NCBI GenBank assembly: GCA_023436145.1
Contig: JAEZKP010000071.1
Span: 1-64,000 of the forward strand
Reading direction: 5' to 3'
Length of the DNA stretch: 64,000 nucleotides
Origin: Fibrobacterota bacterium
Lineage (GTDB): Bacteria > Fibrobacterota > Chitinivibrionia > Chitinivibrionales > Chitinispirillaceae
Part shown: positions 61,589 through 64,000 of the stretch, in pieces
Layout of the letters: each line of letters starts with the position of its first letter
Numbering within the stretch: the stretch's first letter is position 1
The notes under the pieces: generated by a model
Seen by the model: only the letters and a program-made list of their open reading frames with translations
Told to the model about the DNA's origin: nothing
The model's database searches: none
Position numbers and translations under genes: made by a program

Positions 61589-63160
61589 ATGACAACCAAC
61601 TGCCTCTCTCCCAAAAAGCTCCATGCCCTGGTCATCTCCCCTCCTATCCGAGATTTCTATTTCACCCCTCATAGATTCTGTGCTGCAGGGCCAAAAATCG
61701 TTTCAAACCTGCTGAGGAAAAAAGGACTGCATGTAACTGAATTCAATTTTCCTTCGATGCAAAAAAAAGGATTCACAATCCCTTTCCCGGAGGAACTTTC
61801 CTATCTGAAACCTTTCATTATCGAAAATGAAACCGGGAAAACTTCCTTTTTCAGAACATACAAACAGTTCGGACCACCCCTTAAACATTGTACCGATATG
61901 ATCTGTGAAAAGAATCCGGATCTTTGCTTTATCTCAGTTTTTGCATTCTGTTATGCTTCCACTGCCCTGGAGCTGGCAAAATCAATCAAAAAGCGAAACA
62001 AAAATTTACCTGTTATCTTCGGTGGTGCAGGTGTCAGTACCTATCCGCAGTTTTTCCTTAAAAGTGAAGATGTTGATTTCACCTTGTCCGGAGAAGCAGA
62101 AGTAAACATTTGCGAACTGATAGATTACCTGATCTTGCCTGAGATCTGTCCTGAAAAAATACCCGGACTGGGATGGAAAATCGAAGGCAACTGTCATTTC
62201 TCCCATATTACCAGAATAACCACCTCCGATGAGATCCTCTGTCCAGCTATAAAAACCGGTGAAACCAGAGGATCTGTTACTTTCAGCATATCCCTTTCCC
62301 GGGGATGCCCCCAGAACTGCAAATTCTGCTCAAACTGGATCTGCCATGGAAAAAAATTCCGCAGATGCTCTCAAAACCAGATAAACTTAATTGTTGAACA
62401 GATCAGAGAGGTTAATATTCCGGAAGAAAAAACTATTCACCTGAATTTTGAGGATGATAACCTGCTGTTTGACTATAAATTCTGGATAGGCACTGTCAAA
62501 TATCTCAGGTCCCAATTTAAAAACATCAGTTTTACTGCTGAAAACGGGATAGATTACCGGCTTTTGAATAATTCTAATTGTAAAGAATTGATAACTCTTG
62601 GGTTTACTCAGTTCAACCTGTCACTTGGCTCAGTCTCTGATGTAATTAACAGCAACGAATCCCGCAGCAGCGATCTGAATCACTACTGTTCTGTTATCAA
62701 AACCATCTCTGATTTCAATATACCCGTTATCACCTATTTCATATGTGGTTTTAAGGAAGACACACCGGAGTCGGTAGCTGGCAATCTGGCTTTCTTATCG
62801 GACAAAAAAACTCTGACCGGAATCTCCCTTTTTTATCCGGTACCAGGAATTTCAGGCTATGAGGATAAAACAATCTTCGATCAGCAGTCAACAGTTCTCT
62901 GCTGCGGTTCTTCAGCATTTCCCTGGAATAATTCACTTGGTACCAAATCCCTGGTAACAGCATTCCGGCTCTCCAGAGTTATCAATTTAAGTAAAGCACA
63001 ACCGGTAGATTCACGGGACAAACAATTACTATACAAAACTTTCTGCGACCGGAAATTGTTTACCTTGCAGAAATCAGGGGGTGAGACCAGGATAATCGAG
63101 GTTCCAGATCAGGATTACGAGCTGGTACGATTGTACTTCAAACTATGTGAGAACAGCTGA
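61589..63160 (+). CDS. B12-binding-like radical SAM protein
   Basis: 523 residues. The N-terminal region (about 10-170) has the cobalamin-binding-domain plan (HALVISPPIRDFYFTPHRF, GPKIVSNLLRKKGLHVTEFNFPS, VIFGGAGVSTYPQ), but the His-containing B12 motif is not obvious. The radical SAM core has the cluster motif CPQNCKFC (Cys-x3-Cys-x2-Cys, about residue 243), GCPQNCKFCSNWICHG and later ENGIDYRLLN. It probably modifies a lipid, cofactor or peptide; the substrate is unknown. No strong ribosome binding site precedes the ATG. It is convergent with the Omp85 gene. Confidence 0.85.
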   Translation: MTTNCLSPKKLHALVISPPIRDFYFTPHRFCAAGPKIVSNLLRKKGLHVTEFNFPSMQKKGFTIPFPEELSYLKPFIIENETGKTSFFRTYKQFGPPLKHCTDMICEKNPDLCFISVFAFCYASTALELAKSIKKRNKNLPVIFGGAGVSTYPQFFLKSEDVDFTLSGEAEVNICELIDYLILPEICPEKIPGLGWKIEGNCHFSHITRITTSDEILCPAIKTGETRGSVTFSISLSRGCPQNCKFCSNWICHGKKFRRCSQNQINLIVEQIREVNIPEEKTIHLNFEDDNLLFDYKFWIGTVKYLRSQFKNISFTAENGIDYRLLNNSNCKELITLGFTQFNLSLGSVSDVINSNESRSSDLNHYCSVIKTISDFNIPVITYFICGFKEDTPESVAGNLAFLSDKKTLTGISLFYPVPGISGYEDKTIFDQQSTVLCCGSSAFPWNNSLGTKSLVTAFRLSRVINLSKAQPVDSRDKQLLYKTFCDRKLFTLQKSGGETRIIEVPDQDYELVRLYFKLCENS

Positions 63161-63183
63161 CTTTTAACACCTCATGTCCCGGT

Positions 63184-64000
63184 TTAAAAAGGTTGCCCCA
63201 AATCAAAATGTAACTCATAGAGGCTCTCACCGGGTCTGCGGTTAAGTTTAAATCCGACATCAAACCTGACAACTGCAATCGGTGTATTTAACCGGATACC
63301 CGGACCTGCAGCCCAGCGAAGATCTTTAAACATGTCAATATCACCCACATTCCATACATTCCCGGCATCTACAAATGCAGCCCCCTGAAACCACCAGAAG
63401 AGTGGGAATCGGATATCAAGCAGGTTAGCTGTAAGCATGATGTTCGCCCCCTGAAGCTCTCCGGGGAGTTCAACTTTGAGATTATTCTCCGAAAACCCTC
63501 TTACCGATCTGGCTCCCCCTACATAAAAACGCTCCTGTGGTGGTATTGACAAACTTTGGCCGAAAGTTCTTACCCAACCAGCTTTTAATCCGCTTCCAAA
63601 AACTACCGGACCGGTATTCCAGTAAATGCGTAAATCATTGGTAATTTTCATAAACTGGTTGGAGTTTCCTGTCAATCCGGAAACTTCGGTCTCAAAAGAA
63701 TTAAATATTCCTTTGGAAGGATTTATCAGGTTATTTCGCGAGTCATACGAAACACGGGCTCCAATACTTTTGGTTGGAAGTTCAGGCAGATTATTGTCAA
63801 TTTTAGCCTTCAAATCATTAATTTCTTCCCAGTTAACCAGAAACTGGTAGGCAAAGTTAAAATTGGTAGTTCTACCAACCGAGAGGCGTATACCGCGAAA
63901 TACTCCATAATAAGTGTCTTTATAGTCATCATGCCTCTCCAAATAAAAGGTATTATTAAACTGGAGAGGAAGACCTAAAAACCATGGTATCCCGTAAATT
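63184..64000 (-). CDS. Omp85/BamA-TamA family outer-membrane barrel, partial (runs off right edge)
   Basis: The C-terminal 271 codons are present and the frame remains open to the window edge, so the N-terminus (POTRA domains) is missing. The barrel has the Bac_surface_Ag pattern: GARVSYDSRNNLINPSKGIFNSFETEVSG, RFYVGGARSVRGFSENN (the conserved (V/I)RG-(F/Y) loop), AAFVDAGNVW, LRWAAGPGIRLNTPIAVVRFDVGF and a terminal Phe. It assembles or translocates outer-membrane or surface proteins. A TTG that could start at 63942 is internal to the reading frame. Confidence 0.88.
   Translation of the reverse strand, partial: IYGIPWFLGLPLQFNNTFYLERHDDYKDTYYGVFRGIRLSVGRTTNFNFAYQFLVNWEEINDLKAKIDNNLPELPTKSIGARVSYDSRNNLINPSKGIFNSFETEVSGLTGNSNQFMKITNDLRIYWNTGPVVFGSGLKAGWVRTFGQSLSIPPQERFYVGGARSVRGFSENNLKVELPGELQGANIMLTANLLDIRFPLFWWFQGAAFVDAGNVWNVGDIDMFKDLRWAAGPGIRLNTPIAVVRFDVGFKLNRRPGESLYELHFDLGQPF

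Overview
The window looks like chromosomal DNA of a motile, Gram-negative, carbohydrate-degrading bacterium. It carries a complete-looking flagellar export/hook/motor operon, type IV pilus motor genes, an Mla-type lipid transport operon, an Omp85-type barrel and secreted glycoside hydrolases whose C-termini resemble type IX secretion sorting domains. GH8 and GH53 enzymes with such C-termini, a FliY-type switch protein with a CheC-like domain, and moderate-to-low GC suggest the Fibrobacterota, perhaps a chitinispirillum-like lineage. That placement is inference, because no rRNA or phylogenetic marker was analysed. I found no rRNA, tRNA, CRISPR array or intact insertion sequence.

Layout. 1-3600 (minus strand): a methyltransferase cut by the left edge, a GH53 endo-galactanase and a FetA/FetB-like metal exporter. 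4051-20166 (minus): one 16-kb flagellar block, motE-fliK-flgD-(TIGR02530-like)-flgE-flbD-motA-motB-fliL-fliM-fliY-fliO-fliP-fliQ-fliR-flhB, ending in a secreted protein with Ig-like repeats that is translationally coupled to flhB. A well-spaced sigma-54 promoter lies just upstream of motE. 20334-24695: small stress or regulatory genes (SnoaL-like, PRC-barrel, ferritin-like) and a SPOR lipoprotein / Crp-type regulator / ankyrin operon. 24739-29829 (plus): a sigma-70 promoter, a membrane protein that apparently starts at AUU, then pilB-pilT-pilC. 29842-31349: flgM behind a perfect-spacing sigma-28 promoter, then an AraC-type regulator. 31374-39149: aspartate kinase, a small double-HTH protein, a ferredoxin, mlaE-mlaF-mlaD, an auxin-efflux-type carrier and hisS. 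39204-42050 (minus): fliD-fliS-FliT-like behind a second sigma-28-like promoter. 42127-55312: a response regulator/histidine kinase hybrid, a CDF transporter, gmhA, ilvD, several secreted proteins of unknown role (including FecR+CsgG-like and barrel+HEAT proteins), miaA, a YibQ-like deacetylase-fold protein and pdxJ. 55638-64000: an accessory-looking stretch with a multidomain GH8 enzyme, a duplicated palindromic element, a methyltransferase, a 36-copy heptanucleotide repeat, a small secreted protein, a toxin-antitoxin pair, a radical SAM protein and part of an Omp85-family barrel.

How the genes fit together. The promoters suggest a classical flagellar hierarchy: sigma-54 for the hook, motor and export operon, and sigma-28 for the filament cap genes and for flgM, its own anti-sigma factor. 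The most unusual items are the AUU-initiated gene before pilB, FlgD and FlgE proteins enlarged by internal duplications, the Ig-repeat protein at the end of the flagellar operon, the heptamer repeat family, and a toxin-antitoxin locus whose operator lies inside its promoter and whose mRNA may be leaderless.
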